A DNA stretch of 36,297 bases from Candidatus Poribacteria bacterium (GTDB lineage Bacteria; Poribacteria; WGA-4E; WGA-3G), in contig JAJEJA010000021.1 in NCBI GenBank assembly GCA_022828145.1, positions 1-36,297 on the forward strand. Reading direction: 5' to 3'. The position numbers and the translations under genes are program-made. This document shows positions 23,579 to 32,765 of the stretch, piece after piece. The notes beneath the pieces were generated by a model that did no database searches, had not been told where the DNA came from, and was given only the letters and a program-made list of their open reading frames with translations. Numbering within the stretch: the stretch's first letter is position 1; every line of letters begins with the position of its first letter.

Positions 23579-24442
23579 TTATCGCACAAAACAGGACAAG
23601 AATTCATGAGACCTTAATAGTCCATCAGATTCTGCTTCCCAGGTTCTCCAATAACGGTAATCTTCAAGCTCAACGCTGACGATGCCATCAAAACCTTCAT
23701 CTTCCAGTATTTGGACGACTCTTAACCAGTCTACTACACCATCTCCAGGGATTGTGTAACGCCACCAGTCTTCACCGAAACCGCGTGGACTGTGAAAACT
23801 CGGTCCTAAATTTCCGTGTAGGTATAGAGCTTCCTCGTCAATAGCGGTATCCTTTCCGTGCACATGTTTCACGGAAGACGCAAATTCATAGAGTGCACGA
23901 ATCGGGTCAATTCCTATTCTGACGAGATGTGAAGGGTCATAGTTGAGTCCTAATCCTTCTGGTGAACATTCTGCAAACATGGCACGCCACATTTCAGGTG
24001 TACAACCAAGTGCAGGATACGTAGGCGCGCCACCGGGCCAACCTTCAACTGCAATTGTAACACCTTTTGATGCTGCAAATTCTGCTACGGGTGGAACAGT
24101 GTCCTTCCATATATCAAAGTTCTTACCGCGCCCAAGACTTGCATCTTCAGGTACAAAGACACAGAACATGATGTGAACATCGTTATCAGCTGCTGCCTGT
24201 ATTGCTGCTTTTGCTTTTTCTGCACCTGATTTCTGTGTAGATTTTTTTGCGCTGAGGAGTTCGCGGGTACCGGGTAAATCTGCTGACCCGATTTCTAATC
24301 CTGCATCTCGTGCTAATTTTACGATCTCAGGGGTTACTTCTCCTATGTCAATTGCTTCAAATCCGTTGTCCGCACACCATTTACAGAAGTCTGGAAATGG
24401 CATCTGACGTGCGGTACCGGGTATACGTAATCCTATTTTCAT
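23579..24442 (-). CDS. Sugar phosphate isomerase/epimerase (TIM barrel)
   Basis: A 287-residue xylose-isomerase-like TIM-barrel protein. The barrel starts MKIGLRIPGTARQMPF and FEAIDIGEV. Likely metal ligands are Glu in ITIAVEGWPG, Asp in LGLNYDPSHLV, His in VKHVHGKDT and Glu in IVSVELED. GAGGAAAGAAAGAAT before the ATG is a strong ribosome site. The protein is full length, in contrast to the remnant of a close paralogue at 23203-23299. DUF2283 follows after eight bases. The substrate is unknown; such enzymes act on ketoses or inositol derivatives. Confidence 0.9.
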   Translation of the reverse strand: MKIGLRIPGTARQMPFPDFCKWCADNGFEAIDIGEVTPEIVKLARDAGLEIGSADLPGTRELLSAKKSTQKSGAEKAKAAIQAAADNDVHIMFCVFVPEDASLGRGKNFDIWKDTVPPVAEFAASKGVTIAVEGWPGGAPTYPALGCTPEMWRAMFAECSPEGLGLNYDPSHLVRIGIDPIRALYEFASSVKHVHGKDTAIDEEALYLHGNLGPSFHSPRGFGEDWWRYTIPGDGVVDWLRVVQILEDEGFDGIVSVELEDYRYWRTWEAESDGLLRSHEFLSCFVR

Positions 24443-24499
24443 ATATTCTTTCTTTCCTCACAAATTGTGTTATTTACCTATCGTTTTGCTGTTTTCACA

Positions 24500-24580
24500 T
24501 ATTTCTATAGACATAGCACTCCGCTGGAGTGCAAGAAGGTCCGCAACTTATTTCTATAGACATATCACGCCTCTGGCGTG
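24500..24580. repeat. Two modules: conserved 16-bp leader plus variable palindrome
   Basis: TATTTCTATAGACATA occurs at 24500-24515 and again at 24549-24564. Each copy is followed by a different palindrome: GCACTCCGCTGGAGTGC (24516-24532) and CACGCCTCTGGCGTG (24566-24580). The stems differ in sequence but keep the same shape. They lie between the isomerase and radical SAM genes. Confidence 0.8.
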
Positions 24581-24593
24581 GGGAAATCCATAA

Positions 24594-25814
24594 TTAGAAT
24601 CCCATTAATCCGCAACAACGACGACAGACTGGCATTGGACCATCTGTGCTAATGGATTGACGGAATTTCAATGCTTTTTGGTTGTTCCACATGTCAACGA
24701 CCTTGTCCTCTTTGATGTTGCCGATGATATAGTCGTGGTAGTCTCGACATAAACTAACATCGCCATTGCTGTCAATTTCTAATGTCATATAGATGCTGAC
24801 GCATTGGTTGTATCCGAAGGTTTCTTGATGTTCGGTATAGTATCGCTGTATTTCACCTTTTGAATTCAATCTCGGCATCATAACAGGTGGACATCGTTTC
24901 TGTTCATCAGACAACTTTTCCATCTCCGCAAACCGGTCTAAGATGTCACCGTGATCAAAGTCTTTCCATGTTCCTATCCATCCGAAGTGCGTTTGCGGTT
25001 TGAAGCCGAAACGACTCTCAAAGTCCTCTGAATGTTCCTGAGCTGATTCGGCATCTATCCACCATGTGAGATAGAAGATCTGTGCGTCTGCGAATTGACT
25101 GGTGAACTTATATAGGTCAACTACAACGTCAATGTTATACATCGTGACACAACTGAGTGGTATGATGTATGGAAATGAGACGTTCCGACGTTCCTTCTCA
25201 GCACTTAACGTTTCCAATGCTGCTTTTACATCCTTAAAGTTGTCGTAGTTTTTAGAAACACCGGGTCGTTGTGTGTTATGAATGTCCTCATTTGGACCAT
25301 CTACGCTAAGGTAAATTATTTTGCAGGTTTCCAGTATATCATCTGCTTTTCTGGCAATGTTGGTGGCGTTACTCACAAGAGAGATAGGCATCCCTTTCTC
25401 CTTGATATAATGCATCAATTCTATGATGCCAGGATATAGCATAGGTTCACCACCCCAAATATACCAGACAGGGGACCAACCTTCATCAACTATTTGATCA
25501 ACAAGGTTTTTATATATTTCTACAGGGACTTCACGTTGTTTCAGTTCTTTGAGAGATTTACCGAGCAGGTATCCGTTATCTCCCCATTGACCACAAGAAT
25601 GACAACGGAGGTTACACATATCTGTTATGCGAAGGCTCACTAACTGGATATCGTCTCCTTTACCGTGTTTTGCCCCGAATGGGTGCCGCATGTTGAAGGA
25701 TTCTTTTGCCAGTTGGTATCGCATGAATTTGCGCGATGTGCTCCAGTCCTCTTTTACCGCGGTTGCCAGTTGATTTACAAGAAACCGTGATGAAACTCTA
25801 CTCCTTAGTGCCAT
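24594..25814 (-). CDS. Radical SAM protein with SPASM/twitch-like C-terminus
   Basis: A 406-residue iron-sulfur enzyme. The radical SAM motif CNLRCHSC (Cys67, Cys71, Cys74) is in an LRITDMCNLRCHSCGQWGDN context, followed by WYIWGGEPMLYPGI. A C-terminal cysteine cluster (CVSIYM, GDVSLCRDYHDYIIGNI and PVCRRCCGLMGF) resembles the SPASM or twitch domain that binds a second [4Fe-4S] cluster in peptide-modifying enzymes. The N-terminus has a positive, helical segment. GGAG-type AAAAGGAGAATAA precedes ATG. There is no precursor-peptide gene next to it, so the substrate is unknown; it may modify a lipid or glycan. Confidence 0.88.
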   Translation of the reverse strand: MALRSRVSSRFLVNQLATAVKEDWSTSRKFMRYQLAKESFNMRHPFGAKHGKGDDIQLVSLRITDMCNLRCHSCGQWGDNGYLLGKSLKELKQREVPVEIYKNLVDQIVDEGWSPVWYIWGGEPMLYPGIIELMHYIKEKGMPISLVSNATNIARKADDILETCKIIYLSVDGPNEDIHNTQRPGVSKNYDNFKDVKAALETLSAEKERRNVSFPYIIPLSCVTMYNIDVVVDLYKFTSQFADAQIFYLTWWIDAESAQEHSEDFESRFGFKPQTHFGWIGTWKDFDHGDILDRFAEMEKLSDEQKRCPPVMMPRLNSKGEIQRYYTEHQETFGYNQCVSIYMTLEIDSNGDVSLCRDYHDYIIGNIKEDKVVDMWNNQKALKFRQSISTDGPMPVCRRCCGLMGF

Positions 25815-25863
25815 TTATTCTCCTTTTGTTATATAATGAACATTGAAATTAAAGTCATACTTC

Positions 25864-25929
25864 TGTAGGAGCGATCTCCGAATCGCGACGAAAGTCACAG
25901 ATAGTCGGGAATCGGAGTTCCCTCCTACA
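25864..25929. repeat. Long inverted repeat (TGTAGGAG type)
   Basis: The arms at 25864-25889 and 25904-25929 are imperfect inverted copies, both beginning or ending TGTAGGAG, with a short loop. No coding potential is seen. It lies in the gap between radical SAM and MsrB genes. Confidence 0.65.
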
Positions 25930-25960
25930 ACTCAAAATGTTCCGTTAATTCTAAAGTTCA

Positions 25961-26380
25961 CTATACTTCGTTATCTTCACCGGATTTAATAAGTGTAAGT
26001 GCTACGGAATTGAGACAATACCTTTTTCCTGTCGGTTCTGGACCGTCGTTGAATACGTGTCCAAGATGTGCGTCACACCGACTACATACAATTTCTGTGC
26101 GTGGCATGAAAAAGATACTGAAATCTGCTTTCGTCTTAACATTTTCAGGTGAAACTGGGTCCCAAAAACTGGGCCATCCAGTACCAGAATCGTACTTTGT
26201 CTGTGATGTAAAAAGTGGACTACCACAACAGATGCAGTGGTATGTGCCTTGCTCTTTACAATCGTGATATTGTCCTGAAAAAGCTGGTTCAGTTCCCTTC
26301 TTTCGTGTAACTTTATATTCTTCAGGTGAAAGTTGGTCTTTCCATTCTTTGTCAGATTTGGTTATTTTCTTTGTATCCAT
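25961..26380 (-). CDS. msrB: Peptide-methionine (R)-S-oxide reductase MsrB
   Basis: A 139-residue enzyme reducing the R-epimer of methionine sulfoxide, complementing MsrA (5181-5717). The zinc-binding pairs are CICCGSPLF and CSRCDAHLGHVF, and the catalytic Cys lies in GKRYCLNSVAL near the C-terminus. The substrate-site blocks GTGWPSFWDP and FNDGPEPTG are intact. AGGAGAAAAAG precedes ATG. There is no signal peptide. The gene is separate from MsrA and has no obvious partner. The catalytic residue here is Cys, not Sec. Confidence 0.96.
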   Translation of the reverse strand: MDTKKITKSDKEWKDQLSPEEYKVTRKKGTEPAFSGQYHDCKEQGTYHCICCGSPLFTSQTKYDSGTGWPSFWDPVSPENVKTKADFSIFFMPRTEIVCSRCDAHLGHVFNDGPEPTGKRYCLNSVALTLIKSGEDNEV

Positions 26381-26458
26381 CTTTTTCTCCTAATGTACTG
26401 TATACTATTCCACATTTTCAGAAAAAAAGCAAGATCGTTTTTAAGTTGTCAGTTAATT

Positions 26459-26602
26459 TAGCGTGAGTTCCGTATTGGAAGCACAAAATGCTTGTTTGCG
26501 TTTTATGTGGCACAATCTAACAGAATGTGCTACAAAAACCCGCGTTCTTTGTAAGACAGCCGCTATGACTCTCGGACGATTTTATTTTTCGAGCTCACGT
26601 TA
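26459..26602. mobile_element. MITE-like element, family 2, diverged copy
   Basis: It is exactly 144 bp, like the copy at 7673-7816, in inverted orientation. The ends are TAGCGTGAGTT (26459-26469) and AGCTCACGTTA (26592-26602). The TGTAGCAC word lies at the same offset (68) from the matching end in both copies. The short palindrome at 26510-26534 also occurs near 12 and 20710. The end at 26600-26602 supplies the stop codon of the glycosyltransferase gene. Confidence 0.75.
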
Positions 26603-27811
26603 TTCTACCTTTTTCACTGGACCTAAAACTATACATGTGGTAGCAGACAGAATCTTGTATTCGACGCCTCCCCATACGATTTTTTGTTGAAATATTGCAT
26701 AAAATGCGTTGATACCGGCAAGGATAATGCCAAATGGTGCAGCGTATTTACTAATGCGGAGTGTGTCCTGAACCCTTGGCATGTCCCGAAGCCACTTAGG
26801 TAGGTTTCGACTACATAGACCGAAACTCATCGCTTCAAGAAATGGAATGAAAACAACGGGTAGTAGTCCCGGTTGTATACCAAGAAATGGAATCGCGCCA
26901 AAAATCAGAACTGCTTTTGGTAAGAAGAGAAATAAGCTACCGAACCATTGTGCCCATAACCCCATGTGCTTCGTCATTATCATCTGTCTATTTGTGAATT
27001 CAAATATCTGTCTCCATGTGCGATTTGTAGTTCTGGTGACTGCAACGCAATCGGGTACAAAATGGATTTTAAGCTTTACATCACGTACCGCGCGGGTTGT
27101 GTTAAGATCTTCGATTGTTGCATGATCCCATCGTTCCAATATTTGTCCTTTTTCAAGTAGTTCACGACGAAAAGCATTAGACCCTCCCCATACCATTGTG
27201 AGCCAATGGTCGCCTTGTAATGACATCTGAAAATTGACCCAAGTGGCTTCGACGAGTGATGCGAAATTCCATGTTTGCGGAAAATAGAATCTGCCGCCAA
27301 CGGTCGCACCAATTGTGTCGTCTTGGAGTGGTGTCACAAGAAGCCGTAGCCAGTCTCTCTGAATTGCTACATCAGCATCTACAAATGCAATTACTTCTAC
27401 ATCTTCGGGTAAACTCTCTATCACTGTGATAAGGTTCTGAACTTTCTGTGAACGTGGTAGGTTGTTATCAACGATATTAGGTGCTAATCGGACATCCGCG
27501 TTGTGGACATCTTCTGCAATTTCTTGTAAATGGGGATATGACACATCGTACCCCGGACCGACTTTATCGTGTGTAACGAAGTGTATTGTAAAGTCTCCTT
27601 CATAATCCTGATCAAGTAGGGTTTTTACATGTTCAGCTGTTTCGTTATCCCAACCGTAGTGAGGTGCGATAATCGCTACTTTTGGTGTATATGCGGGTCT
27701 ATTGGCTTTCCGTTCACGCCGTGTGTAGAAGAAAGATGGACTAATCAACAACATTTCGAGAATAAAGAGAATGTAAGTAATGACAATAATAAAAGTCGTC
27801 ATGGTATTCAT
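26600..27811 (-). CDS. Membrane glycosyltransferase, family 2/21 type
   Basis: A 403-residue integral membrane enzyme. It has one N-terminal segment (about residues 4-27), a GT-A domain and three or more C-terminal segments. GT motifs are VAIIAPHYGWDNE, FVDADV (the metal-binding DxD), GGRFYFP, WGGSNAFRRELLEKG and IEDLNTTRAV (the general acid/base). The spacing resembles ceramide glucosyltransferase and HpnI-type enzymes, so the acceptor may be a membrane lipid. The start is uncertain: ATG 27811 or 27802. It follows the DUF4340 gene after ten bases as the last gene of the six-gene operon. Its stop TAA is supplied by the family 2 MITE end. Confidence 0.82.
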   Translation of the reverse strand: MNTMTTFIIVITYILFILEMLLISPSFFYTRRERKANRPAYTPKVAIIAPHYGWDNETAEHVKTLLDQDYEGDFTIHFVTHDKVGPGYDVSYPHLQEIAEDVHNADVRLAPNIVDNNLPRSQKVQNLITVIESLPEDVEVIAFVDADVAIQRDWLRLLVTPLQDDTIGATVGGRFYFPQTWNFASLVEATWVNFQMSLQGDHWLTMVWGGSNAFRRELLEKGQILERWDHATIEDLNTTRAVRDVKLKIHFVPDCVAVTRTTNRTWRQIFEFTNRQMIMTKHMGLWAQWFGSLFLFLPKAVLIFGAIPFLGIQPGLLPVVFIPFLEAMSFGLCSRNLPKWLRDMPRVQDTLRISKYAAPFGIILAGINAFYAIFQQKIVWGGVEYKILSATTCIVLGPVKKVE

Positions 27812-27821
27812 TTCCAAATAT

Positions 27822-29654
27822 TTAATTCTCTGACGTGCGAAGCCAATTAAGTTGTGCTTTTAATCTCGGAATTACTTCAGAGTTTATCAAGAAAATCTGA
27901 TTCGGATCATTGCTTAAACGTGCATGATAACGTCCCGTTGAATCAGCTTTGCCTATCTGGATTGATTGTAAGTTTTTTGACTTCAATTCTACTGTAATTT
28001 GTATGACTGGTGAATTCAGACCTGTTTTATCATCTGTAAGTCTGTTTCTGTTATCCATCAATGTTCCAGAAATAAACTCATCCGCATTTAGGTCAATCAT
28101 TTCGTATAGAATCTCATTGACTGCTACCCTGTTTGCATTTTCTTTAACGGGTGAAGTTAATCTCCACTCACTACCGAGACGTTGACATGTGAAATTGAGA
28201 CTTTTATCCGGTTCTTTTTCGTCATTATATTTTACTGTTAAACGGGTTGGATCTTCAATACTAAAATGAAATACTTTTTTATCTCTTAGCCATGCAGCAC
28301 CTTTAAAGATATTATCTATTAGGTTCCGTTTAACTGTGGCGACTTTTTCACTGTTTTTTGCTTTCACGTATACTGTGTCGTTATTTGTATTCTTTCCGAT
28401 AAGAAGAACAGCAGGTTCATTTTCCCCCTGTACCGTGAATGAGACCTGCATTCTTGGTGGGTCCAAACCAAAACTTTTCAGTTTATTTGTTCCGTCCGAT
28501 ACAAACGTTACAGCTTTCAGTGAGTCTACACCGAAAAGTAGATCGCTAACAGCCATTGGATCTGCTTTGCGTTTTTTCGGGGTGTTGAGCTGCCATCTAT
28601 CCTGACCCAGTTTGATACCCTCTACCTTTTGTGTACCATATTGAATTTCAAACTTCGTTGTATCCGTTCTTTGAAAATCAATCAAGCGTTTATCACGTAA
28701 ATCAAATACTGATCTGTTTAGAATTTGGACAATTTTGCCTGATATTTTAAATATGCCACCTTGATGTATTGATTGTGCATAGACTTTTCTATATGCCCCC
28801 TCATAATTTTCAGCAGAGCGGTCATCTGATCCTATTTTGAGTCCGTAAGTAGTTTTCTCATCACTTAGGGAAAACACGATACGTGGATTCTTTAACCCGT
28901 GTTTTTCTATCAAGGATGCTACATCTTCACCGTCCGCTTCAAACGAGAGGATTTGTGCTTGACTTAACTCACTGAGTATGTATTGAATTCTCTGTGTATC
29001 AGCGTTCTCCGAGAGTGGAAGTGTCATGATCCATCTATCACCCTCTTTCATACAGTGTATCTGTTCAGGTTTTTCAAACTTGATTTCTGTGATTGCGTCA
29101 GGATCATAAGTAAATATTGCTTTATCACGTAAATCTGATGGAGACTTTGACAGGTCATCAAGCGCACTGGATTCAATCTGAAATACATGCTTTTCTGACT
29201 TCTCTTTAATATAGACAGAAAAATTTACCCCTCTTTTTCCGATAAGAAAGGTTTTCGGTTCACTTGAAGGGTTTTTCCATAGTTGAATAGTTATCGTAGG
29301 TTCATCTAAACCGTATTGCACATAATCTGTTACGTTAAGGGTTTTCCTGATGCGTTTATTGAGAAAATCATCTAACAGTAACTTCACCTTTTCGTAATCT
29401 GCATGTGCATTAATAGGTACTGTAAACATATAGGTATTCTTATCGCTTCTCTCAATAGTAAACTTCTGAAAAGATTCATCTGAGAAAGAGAGTTTGAGTT
29501 TACTAATTTCTTCAGTGGGTATATCGTATACTTGTAAGATCCTCGGTTTCTCGCTTTTTGCACTGTCATCAATAGGCTTGTTAAAGAATAAAAAATAACA
29601 TACTGCAACTATCGTTAGCGTTACAATTATGAGAAAGGTTGATCGGAAACTCAC
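27822..29654 (-). CDS. DUF4340-domain protein
   Basis: A 610-residue inner-membrane protein facing the periplasm, with one N-terminal helix (about residues 6-24) and a large beta-rich part with repeated modules. The repeats have the pattern LRDK(A/K)(I/V)F followed by a beta-strand block (three copies: DLRDKAIFTYD, DLRDKRLIDFQ, WLRDKKVFHFS), as expected for tandem DUF4340 domains. The GTG start at 29654 is preceded by AAGGAGGTACAGG and overlaps the GldG stop (GTGA). GldG-DUF4340 pairs are typical of this type of ABC cluster. The function is unknown. Confidence 0.88.
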   Translation of the reverse strand: MSFRSTFLIIVTLTIVAVCYFLFFNKPIDDSAKSEKPRILQVYDIPTEEISKLKLSFSDESFQKFTIERSDKNTYMFTVPINAHADYEKVKLLLDDFLNKRIRKTLNVTDYVQYGLDEPTITIQLWKNPSSEPKTFLIGKRGVNFSVYIKEKSEKHVFQIESSALDDLSKSPSDLRDKAIFTYDPDAITEIKFEKPEQIHCMKEGDRWIMTLPLSENADTQRIQYILSELSQAQILSFEADGEDVASLIEKHGLKNPRIVFSLSDEKTTYGLKIGSDDRSAENYEGAYRKVYAQSIHQGGIFKISGKIVQILNRSVFDLRDKRLIDFQRTDTTKFEIQYGTQKVEGIKLGQDRWQLNTPKKRKADPMAVSDLLFGVDSLKAVTFVSDGTNKLKSFGLDPPRMQVSFTVQGENEPAVLLIGKNTNNDTVYVKAKNSEKVATVKRNLIDNIFKGAAWLRDKKVFHFSIEDPTRLTVKYNDEKEPDKSLNFTCQRLGSEWRLTSPVKENANRVAVNEILYEMIDLNADEFISGTLMDNRNRLTDDKTGLNSPVIQITVELKSKNLQSIQIGKADSTGRYHARLSNDPNQIFLINSEVIPRLKAQLNWLRTSEN

Positions 29655-31261
29655 CCTGTACCTCCTTCCCTCCGTAACCACCACACAACTATTCCTGTGC
29701 TAAATACGATTAGAGGTATGAGAAACACTGATAGAATTTGAACAAGTTGCGCTTGATGGTGATTCAGGCTGCGCAAATTGCGTTTGCTGGGATCAGTTTC
29801 AGAAATGGTGATAATATCATCTTCTAATGTCAGCCAGTTTACGATAGCGTTAAAAATAGGGGGATATGCAGGGACATTAGGATTGTTTGATGCAAAAAAC
29901 ACATCTGAAGCAAAATCTGAATCTCCGATGACAACAATGCGTGTCGGTGTTAATGATTCTTTATCAGCCGTTGTACCACTTATATCCGTTTCAACTGCAA
30001 CAGCAACAGAAACGGGCGCGGGGATATCTATATTCGGTGTGTACCCATTATTACTGAAGCTGCCATCTGCTTGCCGTTCCGTTTCTGCCCAACTGACACC
30101 TTTTGGACTCTGTGTTCTTGCTATGGTTTTAACACTTATATTTTCAGGTATTTCTTGCAGGGGTGAGACTGATCGGCAGTAGACATAAGGTATTTGTAAT
30201 TGCATATAATTACGGGTTATTTCGTGGGGTTCAAGCTGTAAGTCCAAAGCAATTGGTCCCCCATATAATAGAAACATATTTACCCGATCAAAAACTAAGT
30301 CATTTCCTACCTTCACTCCCCATTTCTTCATAAGCTGGACCAGACCATCATTTACGTCTTTAGGAGAATTGTGTGAAGGGTCCAATAATAATAGCATCTT
30401 ACCGCTTCTGTCTAAATATCTTTCAATTGTTTCTATCTCATCCTTTCTTAACGGTTTGGTTGGACCAGCAACAACAAGTGCATCACAATCCGTAGGTATC
30501 TGTTGTTCTCTTAAGAGTGAAAGTGAGAGGACTTCGTAATTAATCTTCTGTAATTCCGTTTTTACTTGTTGATACCCTTTCCTACTGAAGTCATCAATGC
30601 TACGTTCTTCGTGACCGGTTAGAAAATAAACTCTCTTCGTCTCATTCTTGATGACTCTTAGTAAAGTGCTTGTGTATGCTTGCTCACTGACTATAGAAGT
30701 TATTTCGTGCCTTTCTCCATCGTCAAAAACTGTATATCCGTCTCTTTCAATACCGTATTTGGCAACTAAGTTGTGTTCATAATCAGGATCAATAAGCGAC
30801 ACTGTGATGTTCTTTGTTTCATGTTCGTATAAATCTAAAAGGTGTTTAACGTGCGGTATAGAACGGTTGGTATCTGTAAAGAATGCGAAAATGTTCATTT
30901 CTTTATCAAGGGATTTAAGAATTTGTTTTGTCTGTTCAGAGAGTGAATGGCGTTTAAATACTGTCAAATCTATTCTCTTATTGAACCTTTGTGCAAAAAT
31001 TACATTAACGAAGATTGCAATTCCTATCACACCGAGAATACTTATTGCTACATTAGTGCCATATCGCAGTTGTCTACTATGAAAAAAAAGTCGTATTTCA
31101 TTCAATCGGATTACAACGAATATTGACAGTGATGTAACGAACAGAACTAAACATATCCAAAAGACATGCCATGTGTTCAGGAAAACACAAGCTACTGATA
31201 AGAAGCAGAAAAATAGAGTTAGAAAACCGAATACGGGTCCAACCATTTTCTTATCGGTCAT
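29651..31261 (-). CDS. gldG: GldG-like ABC-cluster membrane protein
   Basis: A 536-residue protein with two or three N-terminal membrane segments (about residues 8-88), a large periplasmic region and a C-terminal membrane segment (VFLIPLIVFSTGIVVWWLRR). Periplasmic blocks typical of GldG are RIDLTVFKRHSLSEQTKQIL, YFLTGHEERSI, DALVVAGPTKPL and LLLLDPS. It resembles a glutamine-amidotransferase-like fold. In Bacteroidetes, GldF and GldG act with the GldA ATPase in gliding, but in other phyla these genes are uncharacterised. It starts three bases after the GldF stop and overlaps the DUF4340 start by four bases. Confidence 0.88.
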   Translation of the reverse strand: MTDKKMVGPVFGFLTLFFCFLSVACVFLNTWHVFWICLVLFVTSLSIFVVIRLNEIRLFFHSRQLRYGTNVAISILGVIGIAIFVNVIFAQRFNKRIDLTVFKRHSLSEQTKQILKSLDKEMNIFAFFTDTNRSIPHVKHLLDLYEHETKNITVSLIDPDYEHNLVAKYGIERDGYTVFDDGERHEITSIVSEQAYTSTLLRVIKNETKRVYFLTGHEERSIDDFSRKGYQQVKTELQKINYEVLSLSLLREQQIPTDCDALVVAGPTKPLRKDEIETIERYLDRSGKMLLLLDPSHNSPKDVNDGLVQLMKKWGVKVGNDLVFDRVNMFLLYGGPIALDLQLEPHEITRNYMQLQIPYVYCRSVSPLQEIPENISVKTIARTQSPKGVSWAETERQADGSFSNNGYTPNIDIPAPVSVAVAVETDISGTTADKESLTPTRIVVIGDSDFASDVFFASNNPNVPAYPPIFNAIVNWLTLEDDIITISETDPSKRNLRSLNHHQAQLVQILSVFLIPLIVFSTGIVVWWLRREGGTG

Positions 31262-31264
31262 ATC

Positions 31265-31987
31265 CTATCTCCATTTTGAAGATTCAATTGATTTGAATGT
31301 GCTGAACAGACATACACACAAAAAACTGAGATAATATATGACATCATTCAGTTTGATAACACCGCGAGCAAAATCGTTATAATGGTCAAGAAAAGAGAGA
31401 TAGCTTAACATTTCACCGATGAAACCAGATTTATTTGACAGAATGCCTATTACCCATAGCGTCAAAAAAAAACCGAAACTGGTTAAGGCTGCGACGATCT
31501 GATTTTTGCTCATGGAGGACATGAGTAGACCGAATGCGAGGAAACAGGAACTGATAAGTATAAGACCGAGATATCCACTGCATAGTACACCTATGTCTAA
31601 GGGTCCAAACCGTGAAGTCAAGAATGGGAATAGAAGTGTAAATCCGAGCATAATCAGAACGAGAGTCCAACTTGCGAGGAACTTTCCTAAAACGACTTGA
31701 GCATCCGTTATTGGAGAAGTGAGTAGTAATTCGATTGTGCCTGATTTTCTTTCTTCCGCGAAGAGTTTCATTGTTAGTACAGGTGTGAAAAAGAGGAGTA
31801 TAATTGCGAGATTTCCGAATACAACTTGCATTACATCTGCCCCTGGAATCTTTCCTGAGTAGGTTATTAACCAGACCGAGAAAATGAAACCTGATAGTGC
31901 TGAAAACACGATAATGACAAAATATGCAATCGGAGATACAAAATAGGTATAGAGTTCTTTTGTGCAGACTGCGAGTATATTTCTCAT
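31265..31987 (-). CDS. gldF: GldF-like ABC-2 permease
   Basis: A 240-residue membrane protein with six hydrophobic segments. The signature LTMKLFAEERKSGTIELLLTSPITD is the GldF/ABC-2 permease loop. A short N-terminal stretch (MRNILAVCTKELYTYFVSPI) precedes the first helix. It lies 14 bp after the chlorite-dismutase-like gene and 3 bp before GldG. No ATPase gene occurs within this six-gene run, unlike most gldA-gldF-gldG clusters. No strong ribosome site is seen before its ATG. Confidence 0.87.
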   Translation of the reverse strand: MRNILAVCTKELYTYFVSPIAYFVIIVFSALSGFIFSVWLITYSGKIPGADVMQVVFGNLAIILLFFTPVLTMKLFAEERKSGTIELLLTSPITDAQVVLGKFLASWTLVLIMLGFTLLFPFLTSRFGPLDIGVLCSGYLGLILISSCFLAFGLLMSSMSKNQIVAALTSFGFFLTLWVIGILSNKSGFIGEMLSYLSFLDHYNDFARGVIKLNDVIYYLSFLCVCLFSTFKSIESSKWR

Positions 31988-32001
31988 TTTTGCTTTTTGA
32001 T

Positions 32002-32757
32002 TTAGGAGTCATTCACCCATCGCTTCCGTACCTTGCCGATAAAGAAGGGACCGAGGGATTCAATGTATTTGGTTGTCTGTTCTGTTTGGCGCATATCTTG
32101 TATGAGTCGTGATAATGGATATAGTTCTGGACCGACTAACCCGATTAGGAATTCGTTGTCGTTTGTATCTAACCCGAAGCATGCTAATCGGATATCACTT
32201 GCGTACCCACCAGCAGCGTAGCTTCTACCGAGCATTGCGTGTTCACCTAAAATTCTGCTACGTTCACGTTGCTCAAGTTGATAGAATTCCGGTTTTCTGC
32301 GAAGGGGATACCAGATTGCCCAGGGAAACTCTGGATTGAAAACATTCCTAATCGGTTTGCTGATGAGCCATTCATCCAAATTTGGTACTCTTCCACTTGA
32401 ATACGTGCGACCAATCATCGTCATCTCTGGACGATATGATATCTCCTGATGGAATCTACGTTGTATATCTCGTAACACAAGCGATTGATCCAACAAGGAT
32501 GCTGGATCCGGTGCGTTAAGAAGCACGCCGAAACCTGTAGGATCATTTAAATCATCGTAGAAAACGGCAGTGGGTGGACTGTAATTGCTCTTTTGGATAT
32601 GATCGATAAATACATCTGGATGGTAACAATCCGAAAAAACGTGGAGTTGAAAGAAGAGTCGTTTATCGCTTACCTGCGGTTTGTCATCAATCGGTGCACC
32701 GACTTCTCTCAAGTCTAAAGGTTCTGGGCGCGATGGTTTCTGTTGTGAAGTGTTCAT
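32002..32757 (-). CDS. Chlorite dismutase-like (HemQ-type) haem protein
   Basis: A 251-residue protein of the chlorite dismutase family, which includes coproheme decarboxylase HemQ. The family blocks are FWAIWYPLRRKPEFYQLEQR-like (actual text WAIWYPLRRKPEFYQL), RILGEHAMLGRSYAAGG, whose His is the expected proximal haem ligand, and MRQTEQTTKYIESLGPFF. It is longer than usual at the N-terminus: about 35 residues (MNTSQQKPSRPEPLD...) precede the first beta-strand. HemQ activity would convert coproheme III to haem b; whether this one does so cannot be read. It sits between a ClpX-like gene (8 bp) and GldF (14 bp). Confidence 0.85.
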   Translation of the reverse strand: MNTSQQKPSRPEPLDLREVGAPIDDKPQVSDKRLFFQLHVFSDCYHPDVFIDHIQKSNYSPPTAVFYDDLNDPTGFGVLLNAPDPASLLDQSLVLRDIQRRFHQEISYRPEMTMIGRTYSSGRVPNLDEWLISKPIRNVFNPEFPWAIWYPLRRKPEFYQLEQRERSRILGEHAMLGRSYAAGGYASDIRLACFGLDTNDNEFLIGLVGPELYPLSRLIQDMRQTEQTTKYIESLGPFFIGKVRKRWVNDS

Positions 32758-32765
32758 AGTCGGAT

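Noticed and set aside
26463..26690. 75-residue plus frame near MsrB
   Set aside because: It is made from the family 2 MITE and the antisense of the glycosyltransferase.
31431..32012. 193-residue minus frame overlapping GldF
   Set aside because: It is a frame-shifted shadow of the GldF gene, with basic, low-complexity text and no family features.
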